Shown: positions 33,823 through 44,077, counted from the stretch's first letter. The stretch is DNA of 64,000 nucleotides from Dyadobacter sp. 676 (GCF_040448675.1 NZ_CP159289.1:2418001-2482000); one strand, 5' to 3'. The notes: generated by a model not told the origin, from the sequence alone. Numbers and translations are program-made.

Positions 33823-34857
33823 GTGAATCAATCCATTGAAGAGCTGCGCTCTTTTTTATCCCAACCCCAAAAAATTGTTATCACAACGCACCGGGATCCG
33901 GATGCCGATGCATTGGGTTCGTCCCTGGGCTGGGCCAGTTATTTACTCAAAAAAGGACATGAAGTAACGGTTATCAGCCCTACCGACTATGCGGCGAACC
34001 TTCGTTGGCTCTCGGGAATGGACCGCGTGCTGGTTTATGAGAAACCTTCGGAGCAGGGCAAATGCAAAAGGAAGATCGAACAGGCGACGTTGATTTGCTG
34101 CCTGGATTTCTCGGCCCTATCGCGGTTGAAGGACCTCGGAAGGGTTGTTAAGGACGCTGCGGCGCCCAAAATGATGATCGATCATCACCTCGAACCGGAG
34201 CATTTTGCGAAATGGATGGTTTGGGATACCACGGCTGCGGCTACGGCGCAACTGGTCTATGAATTGGTCAAAGAAATGGAAGGCGGCCTGCCTGCCGAAC
34301 GGATCTTCGACATCCCCATGGCCGAATGCCTGTATGCAGGCATTATGACCGACACCGGCTCGTTCAGGCACGGTAACGTAACGCCCGCGGTGCACCTCGC
34401 GGTAGCCGACTTAATGCGTACCGGCTTTGATTCCAGTCGTGTGCACCGGCTGATCTACGATAATGCGCCCCTTTCGCGCCTGCAATTCCTGGGATACGTG
34501 CTTTGCAACAAACTGACCGTATTGCCGGAATATCGCACAGCTTACATGGTCCTGACCGAGGCTGAATTACAAAAATTCAACTCTGCTTCCGGCGAAACGG
34601 AGGGAATTGTGAACTACGGCCTGCAAGTTGAAAATGTGGTGATGTCGGCCATGTTCATCGAGCGTAAGGGCGAGGTGAAGATCTCGTTCCGGTCGGTGGG
34701 ACCATTCTCGGTAAGAGACCTGGCCAGCACGCATTTCAGCGGCGGCGGACATAAGAATGCATCGGGTGGCCGTTCGGAACAATCAGTGAATGAAACCGTT
34801 GCAAGATTTTTAAGCATACTTCCTTCATACCAGGAAGAACTTTTAAGCGTTGACTAA
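33823..34857 (+). CDS. nrnA: DHH/DHHA1 phosphoesterase, NrnA-type oligoribonuclease/pAp phosphatase
   Basis: A 344-residue manganese-dependent phosphoesterase that degrades short oligoribonucleotides and 3'-phosphoadenosine 5'-phosphate. The DHH motifs are THRDPDADALGSSLG, the central DHHLEPEHF and GIMTDTGSFRH; the C-terminal DHHA1 domain has HFSGGGHKNASGG. The start is GTG: an in-frame TAA lies at 33814-33816 and no ATG occurs between it and the first conserved strand. It is followed after 47 nt by an FKBP lipoprotein. Assignment to NrnA rather than another DHH subfamily rests on length and motif spacing. Confidence 0.93.
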   Translation: MNQSIEELRSFLSQPQKIVITTHRDPDADALGSSLGWASYLLKKGHEVTVISPTDYAANLRWLSGMDRVLVYEKPSEQGKCKRKIEQATLICCLDFSALSRLKDLGRVVKDAAAPKMMIDHHLEPEHFAKWMVWDTTAAATAQLVYELVKEMEGGLPAERIFDIPMAECLYAGIMTDTGSFRHGNVTPAVHLAVADLMRTGFDSSRVHRLIYDNAPLSRLQFLGYVLCNKLTVLPEYRTAYMVLTEAELQKFNSASGETEGIVNYGLQVENVVMSAMFIERKGEVKISFRSVGPFSVRDLASTHFSGGGHKNASGGRSEQSVNETVARFLSILPSYQEELLSVD

Positions 34858-34904
34858 ACTTGAATTCTAACTTCACTAAAATATCTTCTAATAAACACGT
34901 CCCA

Positions 34905-35813
34905 ATGAATTTAAAAACAATCGGTTATGCGATGGGCATAACTATTCTCGCAGCCGCTTGCAATCAGCATCGTGAGCAGGTTACCGAAAGCGGCCTCAAA
35001 TACACGCTTTTCGAACACGAAGACGATGCAAGAAAAGCCAAACTGGGGGATATCATGACCTTCCACCTGGTGTTGAAGAATGGTTCCGACTCTACGCTCC
35101 GCGATACATATAAAGAAAAAAATCCGGTAAAAATGGTATTGCAGGCACCGCCTTACAAGGGCAGCTTCGAGGAAGGCCTTACCATGCTTGCAACGGGCGA
35201 CAGCGCCAAATTCCTGGTCAATGCGGATACATTGTTCGCGAAAATCGGCCAGCCAATGCCACCGATGATCAAAAAAGGATCGGAGCTGAGTTTTACGGTG
35301 AAAGTGGTGAGCGTGCTTACTTCGGAGGAGTTCCAGAAGCAACAGGCGGAAGCCGGTAAAAAGCAGAAGGAAATCGATGCGAAGATTATCGACGAATATC
35401 TGGTTAAAAATAACCTGAAAGCGAAAGCCAGAAAAACAGCTTCCGGCCTGGTTTACGTACCGCAAACCGAAGGAACAGGCGCAAGTCCTGCTCCCGGCGA
35501 CAATGTGAAAGTACATTACACCGGCAAGTTCCTGGATGGCAAGGAATTCGACAGCTCTAAAAACCAGGGCAAGCCGCTCGATATGCAGGTAGGCGCCGGA
35601 ATGGTGATCCAGGGTTGGGACGAAGGTCTTACGTTGATGAAAAAAGGTGAAAAAGGCTTGTTGCTGATCCCTTCGGGCCTCGCTTACGGGCCTGAGCAAT
35701 ACGGACCAATCCCGGGTAACTCGGTGCTGCAGTTTGAAATGGAATTGCTCGATATTACCAAAGGCACCAAGCCTGCTGGCCCTGCGCTACCTGCGCCAGC
35801 TCCTGCGAAATAA
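34905..35813 (+). CDS. FKBP-type peptidyl-prolyl isomerase lipoprotein
   Basis: A 302-residue lipoprotein (lipobox AAAC at residue ~18). Residues ~25-135 form a first, degenerate FKBP-like domain (GDIMTFHLVLKNGSDSTLRD); a Lys-rich helical linker follows; residues ~200-290 form a complete FKBP domain (VKVHYTGKFLDGKEFDSS, GWDEGLTLMKKGEK, IPSGLAYG). It probably assists folding in the periplasm or at the outer-membrane inner leaflet. The ATG at 34905 is chosen since it begins the signal peptide; the upstream in-frame ATG adds 15 residues with no signal character. Confidence 0.93.
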   Translation: MNLKTIGYAMGITILAAACNQHREQVTESGLKYTLFEHEDDARKAKLGDIMTFHLVLKNGSDSTLRDTYKEKNPVKMVLQAPPYKGSFEEGLTMLATGDSAKFLVNADTLFAKIGQPMPPMIKKGSELSFTVKVVSVLTSEEFQKQQAEAGKKQKEIDAKIIDEYLVKNNLKAKARKTASGLVYVPQTEGTGASPAPGDNVKVHYTGKFLDGKEFDSSKNQGKPLDMQVGAGMVIQGWDEGLTLMKKGEKGLLLIPSGLAYGPEQYGPIPGNSVLQFEMELLDITKGTKPAGPALPAPAPAK

Positions 35814-35826
35814 GGTCACCATAATT

Positions 35827-35896
35827 TTAAATGCCACGAAGGCACGAATCTTCACGAATATGCTTCGTGAATAATTCGTGCCTTCGTGGCATTTAA
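35827..35896. terminator. Long perfect hairpin after FKBP gene
   Basis: A 23-bp perfect stem (35827-35849 with 35874-35896) encloses an inner 8-bp stem (35851-35858 with 35864-35871), containing the CCACGAAGGCACGAA word found as an intergenic repeat in many bacteria. It may act as a terminator or mRNA 3' stabiliser; T-tail is weak. Confidence 0.75.
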
Positions 35897-35944
35897 CCCT
35901 AGCCATTTTTTCTGTAAAATGCATTCCCATCTGAAACTCAACCC

Positions 35945-36520
35945 ATGAAACTTTGCTTCGCCACCAACAACCGGCATAAACTCGAAGAAATACAGGCATT
36001 GCTCGGAGACCAGTTCGAGCTGCTTACATTAAGCGACATCGGTTGCAACACCGACATTCCCGAGCCATTCGACACCATCGCCGAAAACTCCCGCGAAAAA
36101 GCCCGATTCGTAAAGGATAACTTCGGGATAGATTGCTTCGCCGACGACACCGGCCTGGTCGTGGACGCATTGAACGGCGAGCCGGGCGTCAAATCTGCAC
36201 GTTACGCGGGTGAGCAGCGCGATTCCAACGACAATATCGACCTGCTTCTTAAAAACCTTTCAGACAAGGAAAACAAGGCCGCCCGCTTCCTGACTGTCAT
36301 TACCCTTTCCTGGAAAGGCCGATACCACCAATTCGAAGGTACGGTGGAAGGCGTCATTATCGATGAGAAACGCGGCACCAATGGCTTTGGCTATGACCCG
36401 GTGTTCGTGCCGGAAGGGCATTCGCGTACGTTCGCCGAAATGTCCATGCAGGAAAAATCGGCGCTGAGCCACCGCGGCCGTGCATTCGCGAAGCTGGTCG
36501 CATTCCTGAAAGAACAATAA
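35945..36520 (+). CDS. rdgB: XTP/dITP pyrophosphatase (RdgB/HAM1 family)
   Basis: A 191-residue house-cleaning enzyme hydrolysing dITP, XTP and related non-canonical nucleotides to monophosphates. Conserved features: CFATNNRHKLEEI at the N-terminus, CFADDTGLVVDALNGEPGV with the catalytic acidic residues, ARYAGE, GFGYDPVFVPEG and SHRGRAFAKL near the C-terminus. Length is standard. It is followed after 30 nt by a PPK2 gene. Confidence 0.97.
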   Translation: MKLCFATNNRHKLEEIQALLGDQFELLTLSDIGCNTDIPEPFDTIAENSREKARFVKDNFGIDCFADDTGLVVDALNGEPGVKSARYAGEQRDSNDNIDLLLKNLSDKENKAARFLTVITLSWKGRYHQFEGTVEGVIIDEKRGTNGFGYDPVFVPEGHSRTFAEMSMQEKSALSHRGRAFAKLVAFLKEQ

Positions 36521-36550
36521 GCTTTTATCCACCATTTAAATCGTACGGAC

Positions 36551-37444
36551 ATGTCGGACTTTAATTCGGATGATTATCGCTACGACGGTAGCAAGAAATT
36601 TGACATTAGTAAGGCCAAAACCCGCTTCAAGGACATTTATGCCGACAAAGCCGAATACGAGGCCATGCAGGAAGAGTCGGCCAAAGAGCTGGATGAGCTG
36701 CAAAGCATGATGTACGCGCATAACCGGTACGGGTTACTGGTTATTTTTCAGGCAATGGACGCGGCGGGAAAGGATGGCACGATCAAGCATGTACTTTCGG
36801 GCGTGAACCCGGTGGGCGTGAAAATTCATTCGTTTAAACGGCCTACCGAAACGGAACTAGGCCATGATTTCCTCTGGCGGACCAATCTGGTACTGCCTCA
36901 GCGCGGCACAATCACGATTTTTAACCGCAGCTATTACGAAGAAGTATTGGTTGTAAAAGTCCAGCCCGAAATCCTGACCCAATCGCAGCGCCTGCCTGCC
37001 GAGCTGACGGAGGATTTGGATAAGCTCTGGAAACACCGCTATTCCGATATCCGGAACCTGGAAAAATACCTTTACCGAAACGGCATCCGGGTTATCAAAT
37101 TCTTTCTGAATGTTTCGAAAGAAGAGCAGGCCGAACGACTGATCGAACGCATCGAAGATCCTTCCAAAAACTGGAAATTCGAAGAGCAGGACGTGAAAGT
37201 ACGCGACAAATGGGCCGAATACATGCAGGCTTACGAGGATTGCATCAATGCTACCGCCACGAAAAAGGCACCATGGTATGTAATTCCGGCCGACGATAAA
37301 AAGAACCTTCGCCTTACCGTTGCCAAGATCATCGCCGAAGAATTGAAAAAGATGAAAATGACATACCCTGAATCCGGCCCCGAGCGGACCGAAGAGCTGC
37401 GCCATTTCATCGATATCATCAACGAGCAAACCAAACAGCCCTGA
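36551..37444 (+). CDS. ppk2: Polyphosphate kinase 2 family protein
   Basis: A 297-residue P-loop kinase that transfers phosphate between polyphosphate and nucleotides. Walker A is AMDAAGKDGT (residues 68-77), the second conserved segment is GTITIFNRSYYEEVLV, and the lid region carries KRPTETELGHDFLWR. Residues KFFLNVSKEEQAERL and DRKD-like substitutions near WAEYMQAYEDCI follow. This is the single-domain form. Nucleotide preference (ADP or AMP) cannot be told. Its terminator is a perfect hairpin immediately after. Confidence 0.94.
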   Translation: MSDFNSDDYRYDGSKKFDISKAKTRFKDIYADKAEYEAMQEESAKELDELQSMMYAHNRYGLLVIFQAMDAAGKDGTIKHVLSGVNPVGVKIHSFKRPTETELGHDFLWRTNLVLPQRGTITIFNRSYYEEVLVVKVQPEILTQSQRLPAELTEDLDKLWKHRYSDIRNLEKYLYRNGIRVIKFFLNVSKEEQAERLIERIEDPSKNWKFEEQDVKVRDKWAEYMQAYEDCINATATKKAPWYVIPADDKKNLRLTVAKIIAEELKKMKMTYPESGPERTEELRHFIDIINEQTKQP

Positions 37445-37450
37445 AAAAGG

Positions 37451-37479
37451 AAGGCCGCCGATCGACGATCGGCGGCCTT
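37451..37479 (+). terminator. Hairpin after ppk2
   Basis: A 13-bp perfect stem, 37451-37463 with 37467-37479, and a 3-nt GAC loop, 7 nt after the stop codon. The following sequence TATAGC has few T, so termination efficiency is uncertain; it lies between convergent genes. Confidence 0.7.
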
Positions 37480-37507
37480 ATAGCTATGCATGGTGTGAAG
37501 TTATATC

Positions 37508-38461
37508 TTACTTTTTGATGGTGAAGTTACCGCCACCAATTTTATATCCTTCCGCATACAGCTCCACATTATACTTTCCTGGTCGGAACTTGCCTGTGTT
37601 ATCGTACAACAATTCCACTTTCTGGTTGTTGTTTTGATAAGCGATAGATTCACGGGTTGTAAATTTGGATGGCGCGCCATCAATCTCAAACTCGCCTGAA
37701 CCGGTAGCATCGTCAGCTACAACCGCACCGTCCGGATCCAGCACCCGCACATAGATATCTTTTGGCTCCTGGGCAGTCAGCTCGTTTTCAGGAAGGTTGA
37801 AAACCAGTTTCAGTTTGTCTACGCGGCTGGCTTTGTATTCGTCTTTCTCTTTGGTTTTGCCACGTGAGTTTACTGTCAGGATTTTCAGGTTCTGTGCTTT
37901 CAAAGCGGCAGCTTTATTCACTTTTGCGCTCAGTTCCTTGTTGGCGGCGGTAAATGTTACCACGGAGTCCGTCAACTCGGCCTGGCGTTGCACCAGTCTC
38001 TCGCGTTCGCTGGTAAGCGCTCCTACGTGTGTGTGCAGGGAGTCATTGGTAGCCACCAGTTGTTCGTTTTCAGCTTTCAGCTGCGCGATCATCTCGTCCT
38101 TCTCGGTCAGGAATTTTTCATATTCCTTGATTTTCGTCAGATACTTGTTGGTTTCCACTCTTCTGCTGCGGCTGAACGCTACCTTGTCAGCTTCAAGTTT
38201 TTCCTTCATCTTGGTCAGCTCGGTAATGTCGCCGCCCAATTTCTCAACTTCCGCAATTTTCGCATCCAATACGGTCGAAATAGAATCCAGTTTAGTTTTG
38301 GTTACAGCCAACTCTCTTGCCTTTTCGACCACCATCGCTTCTTGTTGCGTCAACTCCTGTTTCTGAGTTGTAAACAGGTAGCCAAACATGGCTGTCGCAA
38401 GCCCCAGGACAACTACCATTGCCCAGGCTATGCTCTGCTTATTTTTCTGTTCTTGTTGCAT
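37508..38461 (-). CDS. Membrane-anchored coiled-coil protein, uncharacterised
   Basis: A 317-residue protein with one N-terminal membrane helix (residues ~12-30, WAMVVVLGLATAMFGYLF), a long coiled coil at ~32-185 (KTKLDSISTVLDAKIAEVEK, KAENEQLVATNDSLHTHV) and a C-terminal ~110-residue beta domain (LKLVFNLPENELTAQEP, GKYNVELYAEGYKIGGGNF). The beta end is likely periplasmic. I do not recognise a named family, although similar proteins are common in Cytophagales. Monocistronic, convergent with ppk2. A spacer linking inner membrane to envelope is a possible role, by shape only. Confidence 0.75.
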   Translation of the reverse strand: MQQEQKNKQSIAWAMVVVLGLATAMFGYLFTTQKQELTQQEAMVVEKARELAVTKTKLDSISTVLDAKIAEVEKLGGDITELTKMKEKLEADKVAFSRSRRVETNKYLTKIKEYEKFLTEKDEMIAQLKAENEQLVATNDSLHTHVGALTSERERLVQRQAELTDSVVTFTAANKELSAKVNKAAALKAQNLKILTVNSRGKTKEKDEYKASRVDKLKLVFNLPENELTAQEPKDIYVRVLDPDGAVVADDATGSGEFEIDGAPSKFTTRESIAYQNNNQKVELLYDNTGKFRPGKYNVELYAEGYKIGGGNFTIKK

Positions 38462-38791
38462 TGATATTAAGTTTACTTGTGTGATTTAGTTTCTCATGAG
38501 ACAGGTTAAAAATCAAATCCGGGTCTACATGTAATTCTGGTTTCACATCAAACAATTCTGTGCCGCTCGATATCAACGGCACTATCCCGGTAGGCCGTCA
38601 CATTCGGCGCATCCTCCTGAAATACAAAAAAAGAGCCTCATTTTCACAAATTTGGCTCTTTCAGAATGGTATTTCCGGAATTTGAAAATTCTTTCAAACC
38701 GCTGGCTATCTCAAACTTGCGGTTGGGAAATTGGGTAATGTTACCACAAAATATGGTGTAAGGGTACAGAGAAAATAATGCAATTATCCTG
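38462..38791. other. Intergenic region with one terminator, no gene
   Basis: These 330 nt contain no convincing coding frame on either strand. The only clear structure is the hairpin at 38630-38661. The promoter of the coiled-coil gene should lie between 38462 and 38630 but lacks a clear TAnnTTTG. Confidence 0.6.
38630..38661 (-). terminator. Rho-independent terminator, minus strand
   Basis: AAAGAGCC (38630-38637) pairs with GGCTCTTT (38654-38661); on the minus strand the stem is followed by a run of T. It lies about 130 nt after the small lipoprotein gene. Confidence 0.75.
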
Positions 38792-39367
38792 TTAAAATCC
38801 TATTTGCCCGCGAATATCAAATAGTTTCTTCTCCACAAAAATAAGTTTCTGATAGCCGTCTATCTCATAGCTGCTTACTTCCAGCAGATTGTCGCGTTTT
38901 ACAGACCTGAGCACTATCTTTTTCTCGGAATCGTATATCTTGTTCTTCGCGCGAAGCAATGCCTCGACATATAGCGGCTGCTTCAAAACCGAATCGGTTT
39001 CGATTTTCAGATAGGCCACAGGCAGATCGTTGCCTGATTTGAGGTGGTATTCATAACGTACCGGACCGTTTTGTACTATTTCGTAACTCTGCCGGTAAGA
39101 AGGTTTATTGATGTCGGCTTGTAAGAAAAGTTCGAGCTCTTTTTCCCAATCCACTTCCCGTGTTTTCGAAATTTCGCGCTTACTACCCAAAACCGCCGTT
39201 TTATTTACCTCCGGCCTTTTATCGTTCAAATACACGATCTGGTTTTCGATAAAGCCTTTTAAATCGTAATATAATCCGGGCGCATCGTCACCCGACTTTT
39301 CCGGTGTACAGGAAATCAAAGAAAGGAACAGTGCGGTTGCGACGATCGTAGAGAATCGGTAATGCAT
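38792..39367 (-). CDS. Small lipoprotein, uncharacterised
   Basis: A 191-residue lipoprotein with signal peptide and lipobox Cys (SLISCTPE, residue ~20). The mature part is mostly beta, with KGFIENQIVYLNDKRP, then YEYHLKSGNDLPVAYLKIETDSV, and ends SYEIDGYQKLIFVEKKLFDIRG. No family recognised. It lies upstream of its own terminator and 76 nt after gpmI's start-distal region on the same strand, but the gpmI terminator is in between on the other side, so it is probably transcribed alone. Confidence 0.75.
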   Translation of the reverse strand: MHYRFSTIVATALFLSLISCTPEKSGDDAPGLYYDLKGFIENQIVYLNDKRPEVNKTAVLGSKREISKTREVDWEKELELFLQADINKPSYRQSYEIVQNGPVRYEYHLKSGNDLPVAYLKIETDSVLKQPLYVEALLRAKNKIYDSEKKIVLRSVKRDNLLEVSSYEIDGYQKLIFVEKKLFDIRGQIGF

Positions 39368-39390
39368 GGATTTCGGATGTGGCTAAAAAA

Positions 39391-39414
39391 ACAGAGAGCC
39401 CGCGGGCCCTCTGT
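39391..39414 (-). terminator. Terminator of gpmI
   Basis: ACAGAGAGCCCG pairs with CGGGCCCTCTGT (one mismatch) and is followed on the minus strand by seven T, about 30 nt after the gpmI stop. Confidence 0.9.
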
Positions 39415-39443
39415 CGGTTAACATCAATCGATGTATGAAAGTT

Positions 39444-40976
39444 TTACAGAATGCTCGTTCCTGTCATTTCCGCCGGCTGCGCAATGCCCATCAATGCCAG
39501 AATGGTCGGCGCTACGTCGGCGAGCTTTCCATTTCTGATGGGCTTCCGGTATTCGTTATCCACCAGGACGCAGGGAACGAGGTTCAGCGAATGCGCGGTG
39601 TTCGGCGAGCCGTCGTCATTCATCATGTAATCGGAGTTACCGTGGTCCGCAATGATAATCGACGAATAGCCGTGCTTCAAGCCGGTTGTTACCACAGCCT
39701 CCACACATTGATCCACCGTTTCGCAAGCTTTTACAGCCGCTTCGAAAACGCCCGTATGGCCTACCATGTCAGGGTTAGCGAAATTGAGGCACACAAAATC
39801 CACTTCTTCCTTTTCCAGTTCGGGGACGATCGCGTCGCGGATGTCGAACGCCGACATTTCTGGTTGCAAATCGTAAGTCGCCACTTTCGGGGAAGGGCAA
39901 AGCAAGCGGCTCTCACCTTCGAAAGGCTTCTCGCGGCCGCCCGAGAAAAAGAATGTAACGTGCGGGTATTTCTCGGTTTCAGCGATGCGGATCTGCTTTT
40001 TACCAGCCGATTCGAGCACTTCGCCGAGCGTATTGTTCAGATTGTCTTTATCAAAAATCACATCCACGCCTTTGAAAGTATCATCATAATTGGTCATGGT
40101 GATGTATTTCAAATTCAGCTTATGCATATTCTGCTCGTGGAAATCCTGCTGGGTAAGCGCCTGGGTGATTTCGCGGCCGCGGTCGGTACGGAAGTTGAAG
40201 CAAAGCACCACATCGCCGTTCTGGATCAATGCAAGCGGCGAACCGTCCGCATTGGTGGCGATGATAGGTGTAATGAACTCATCGGTAACACCTTCTTCAT
40301 ACGAAGCCTGTACGGCTTTCAATACATCGGCCGCAGGCACATGCTTGCCTTCGCCGTGTACCATCGCGTCGTAGGCGAGCTTCACGCGTTCCCAGCGCTT
40401 ATCGCGGTCCATTGCATAATAGCGGCCGGTAATGCTGGCAATGCGTCCCGTGCTTTGCGCCATCGACTCGTTCAGTTCGGTCAGGAATCCCAACCCGCTT
40501 TTCGGATCGGTATCGCGGCCGTCGGTGAATGCGTGGACGAATACATTGCTAAGGCCGCGGTCTGCCGCGATTTTGCAAAGGCCTTTCAAATGATCGATAT
40601 GCGAATGCACGCCGCCATCCGACACCAGACCAATGAAATGGACCTTCTTTCCTTCGGCTTCCGCGTAGTCGAGCGCCTGCGTGAGCACGGGCTCCTGCGC
40701 GAGTGTGCCCTCGGATACGGCCAGGTTGATTTTTACCAGATCCTGATAAACTACCCGACCTGCGCCGAGGTTGGTATGGCCAACTTCGGAATTACCCATT
40801 TGTCCGTCGGGCAAACCCACCGCCAGGCCACTCGCTTCGAGTTTGCTATGCGGGTATTTTTGAAGAATGGAATCGTAGAATGGGGTTTTTGCCGCTAGAA
40901 TCGCGGAACGGTTTTCCTCGCCTGCTTTGGCGATCCCCCAGCCGTCCATAATAATGAGGATGACTTTCTTGCTCAA
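39444..40976 (-). CDS. gpmI: 2,3-bisphosphoglycerate-independent phosphoglycerate mutase
   Basis: A 510-residue manganese enzyme interconverting 3- and 2-phosphoglycerate in glycolysis. It starts MSKKVILIIMDGWG with the metal-binding Asp11; the catalytic Ser63 lies in MGNSEVGH; GRDTDPKSG, DGSP and a C-terminal DHGNSDYM complete the alkaline-phosphatase-fold metal sites. Full length for the family. It shares the strand with the FtsB/DivIC-like gene and enolase upstream, so two consecutive glycolytic enzymes lie within 3.3 kb. Confidence 0.98.
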   Translation of the reverse strand: MSKKVILIIMDGWGIAKAGEENRSAILAAKTPFYDSILQKYPHSKLEASGLAVGLPDGQMGNSEVGHTNLGAGRVVYQDLVKINLAVSEGTLAQEPVLTQALDYAEAEGKKVHFIGLVSDGGVHSHIDHLKGLCKIAADRGLSNVFVHAFTDGRDTDPKSGLGFLTELNESMAQSTGRIASITGRYYAMDRDKRWERVKLAYDAMVHGEGKHVPAADVLKAVQASYEEGVTDEFITPIIATNADGSPLALIQNGDVVLCFNFRTDRGREITQALTQQDFHEQNMHKLNLKYITMTNYDDTFKGVDVIFDKDNLNNTLGEVLESAGKKQIRIAETEKYPHVTFFFSGGREKPFEGESRLLCPSPKVATYDLQPEMSAFDIRDAIVPELEKEEVDFVCLNFANPDMVGHTGVFEAAVKACETVDQCVEAVVTTGLKHGYSSIIIADHGNSDYMMNDDGSPNTAHSLNLVPCVLVDNEYRKPIRNGKLADVAPTILALMGIAQPAEMTGTSIL

Positions 40977-41015
40977 TGTATTCGTAATTAAGATGTTATT
41001 TCAAAGAGTAATGCG

Positions 41016-41348
41016 CTACTCTTCCTTTTTACTTTCGACAGGCTGATTGTTTTCGTCCACAATCACATATACTTCTTCGTTGGGCCGGCGCATCATAAAT
41101 TTTTCGCGCGCCCATTTTTCAAGCATTTTCGGATTTCCGAAAACTTCGTTCCGCTCTTTTTTGACCTCGCGGATCTTTTCCTGAAGAATCGCCTTCTCCT
41201 TTTCGAGGTCTTTCATCTTCATGCGGTTCGCCATCACGATCCGGATATTGTTGTTGTCGAGGAACAATACCCATACGAGCCACACGACGAACGTAGCGAT
41301 ATAGAAGTTCTTTAATGTGTGCAGAGACCAGAATGAGTGGTTTTTCAT
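41016..41348 (-). CDS. FtsB/DivIC family septum-formation protein
   Basis: A 110-residue bitopic membrane protein. A cytoplasmic N-terminus is followed by one membrane helix (FYIATFVVWLVWVLFLDN, residues ~15-33) and a periplasmic coiled coil (KMKDLEKEKAILQEKIREVKK), then the FtsB-like EKWAREKFMMRRPNEEVYVI motif. It should form the FtsB-FtsL-type complex at the division site. Position between eno and gpmI is common in bacteria (ftsB follows eno). Acidic/Lys tail of about 15 residues at the end. Confidence 0.92.
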   Translation of the reverse strand: MKNHSFWSLHTLKNFYIATFVVWLVWVLFLDNNNIRIVMANRMKMKDLEKEKAILQEKIREVKKERNEVFGNPKMLEKWAREKFMMRRPNEEVYVIVDENNQPVESKKEE

Positions 41349-41371
41349 CTCGAAATGCCCTGAAACGAGAA

Positions 41372-41390
41372 CCGGAGCACTGGGCTCCGG
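41372..41390 (-). terminator. Hairpin between eno and the FtsB/DivIC-like gene
   Basis: CCGGAGC (41372-41378) pairs with GCTCCGG (41384-41390), extended imperfectly by AGAA/CTCT, 18 nt after the eno stop. The T-tail is interrupted, so partial readthrough into the next gene is possible. Confidence 0.65.
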
Positions 41391-41407
41391 CTCTTATATG
41401 GTTTGAA

Positions 41408-42697
<1,290 letters not shown>

Positions 42698-42807
42698 TTA
42701 AAAATTGGAATATGGTTAACGGTACAAAATAACGCAAAAAAAATCGTCATCCATAGACTCCCCTTGATTTTCGGTGGATCAACAATGCGTTAAGTCTTGC
42801 CAAAAGA

Positions 42808-42837
42808 AAATCCCTCCGCGCTCAGGCAGAGGGATTT
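42808..42837 (-). terminator. Terminator of carA
   Basis: AAATCCCTC (42808-42816) pairs with GAGGGATTT (42829-42837), a perfect 9-bp stem located 10 nt after the carA stop. Confidence 0.75.
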
Positions 42838-42846
42838 AATATATTC

Positions 42847-43953
42847 TTATTTCGCTTCGCTTAGCAATTTGATAAACTCGTCGAACAAGTACCGCGAATC
42901 GTGCGGGCCGGGCGACGCTTCCGGGTGGTATTGCACCGAAAATGCCGGATAATCCTTTCTACGGATACCTTCGATGGTCTTGTCGTTCAGGTTAATGTGT
43001 GTAACCTCGATGTCCGGGTGGCTTTCGATCTCGTCGGGCTTTACCGCAAAGCCGTGGTTTTGTGAAGTAATCTCGCAAAGCCCCGTAATCAGGTTCTTCA
43101 CCGGATGGTTCAAACCGCGGTGGCCGTGATGCATTTTGTAAGTATTGATTCCACTTGACAATGCGAGTAACTGGTGGCCAAGACAGATACCGAAAAGCGG
43201 CTTGGCCGTTTCCACCATTTGAGATACGTTCTCAACCGCATAAGGCATCGCCGCGGGATCGCCCGGACCATTCGAGATGAAGAAGCCATCGGGGTTCCAT
43301 TTCATTACCTCTTCATAAGGTGTTTTGGCAGGGAAGACCTTACAGTAGCAACCTCTTGAAGTCAGGTTGAGCAGAATGCTCTTTTTAATACCATAATCCA
43401 TTACGGCAACGCGCCATTTGGCGGTAGCCTCATCGCCCATATAGTAAGGCTCCTCCGTTGTTACTTCCGATGAAAGCTCCAATCCATCCATCGAAGGGAT
43501 TTTCTTCAGTTCTTTCATGAGCTCCACCTCGTCGAGGATCTCGGTCGAGATAATGGCGTTCATTACTCCCTTCTCGCGCACGTGACGCACGAGGTGACGT
43601 GTGTCCACGTTGCTGATGCCGACGATATTAGCCCTTTCGAAATACTCTTGCAGAGAGAAATCAGCGGTGTCGCGTGAATAGATCTGTGAGAAAGTGTTAC
43701 AAACCATCCCGCGGATCTTAACCGAGCCAGATTCCTCCTCGTCTTCCAGCTGCACGCCGTAGTTACCGATGTGCGAGTTGGTATTCACGATGATCTGACC
43801 GTAATAGGAAGGGTCTGTGTAAATTTCCTGGTAGCCGGTCATGCCCGTATTAAAGCAAATTTCGCCACCTGTGGTTCCACTTTTACCCAAAGCGAGTCCT
43901 TTGTATGCTGTTCCGTCTTCTAGCAACAACAGAGCTTCCTTTTTCTGATTCAT
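42847..43953 (-). CDS. carA: Carbamoyl-phosphate synthase small subunit
   Basis: A 368-residue glutamine amidotransferase that supplies ammonia to CarB for carbamoyl phosphate, used in pyrimidine and arginine synthesis. The N-terminal domain has GICFNTGMTGYQEIYTDPSY. The class I amidotransferase domain has GICLGHQLLALS with the nucleophile Cys (~256), and the His/Glu pair in VQYHPEASPGPHDS. carB is not adjacent. It has its own promoter and terminator. Confidence 0.98.
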   Translation of the reverse strand: MNQKKEALLLLEDGTAYKGLALGKSGTTGGEICFNTGMTGYQEIYTDPSYYGQIIVNTNSHIGNYGVQLEDEEESGSVKIRGMVCNTFSQIYSRDTADFSLQEYFERANIVGISNVDTRHLVRHVREKGVMNAIISTEILDEVELMKELKKIPSMDGLELSSEVTTEEPYYMGDEATAKWRVAVMDYGIKKSILLNLTSRGCYCKVFPAKTPYEEVMKWNPDGFFISNGPGDPAAMPYAVENVSQMVETAKPLFGICLGHQLLALSSGINTYKMHHGHRGLNHPVKNLITGLCEITSQNHGFAVKPDEIESHPDIEVTHINLNDKTIEGIRRKDYPAFSVQYHPEASPGPHDSRYLFDEFIKLLSEAK

Positions 43954-44019
43954 ATTATGGTTTAATCTGTTTTCCGGGCCGTTTTGCGATATTTCGAGGC
44001 GGCCGGTTCAATTTTGGTG

Positions 44020-44027
44020 CAAAAATA
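44020..44027 (-). promoter_or_regulatory. Bacteroidetes-type -7 element for carA
   Basis: The minus strand reads TATTTTTG followed by CACC, a full TAnnTTTG match, 67 nt upstream of the carA start and just downstream of the rplQ terminator. Confidence 0.6.
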
Positions 44028-44045
44028 CGATTTTTCACTCATAAA

Positions 44046-44077
44046 AAAAGGGTTAAACGAGACCGTTCAACCCTTTC
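44046..44077 (-). terminator. Terminator at the end of the ribosomal operon (rplQ)
   Basis: AAAAGGGTTAAACG pairs with CGTTCAACCCTTTC with two non-standard positions; on the minus strand it ends in a T-run. It lies 28 nt after the rplQ stop. Confidence 0.85.

Noticed and set aside
39435..40898. A 487-codon open frame on the plus strand opposite gpmI
   Set aside because: It is the complementary frame of a clearly conserved phosphoglycerate mutase, has no family resemblance, and reflects codon bias that lacks stops on the opposite strand.
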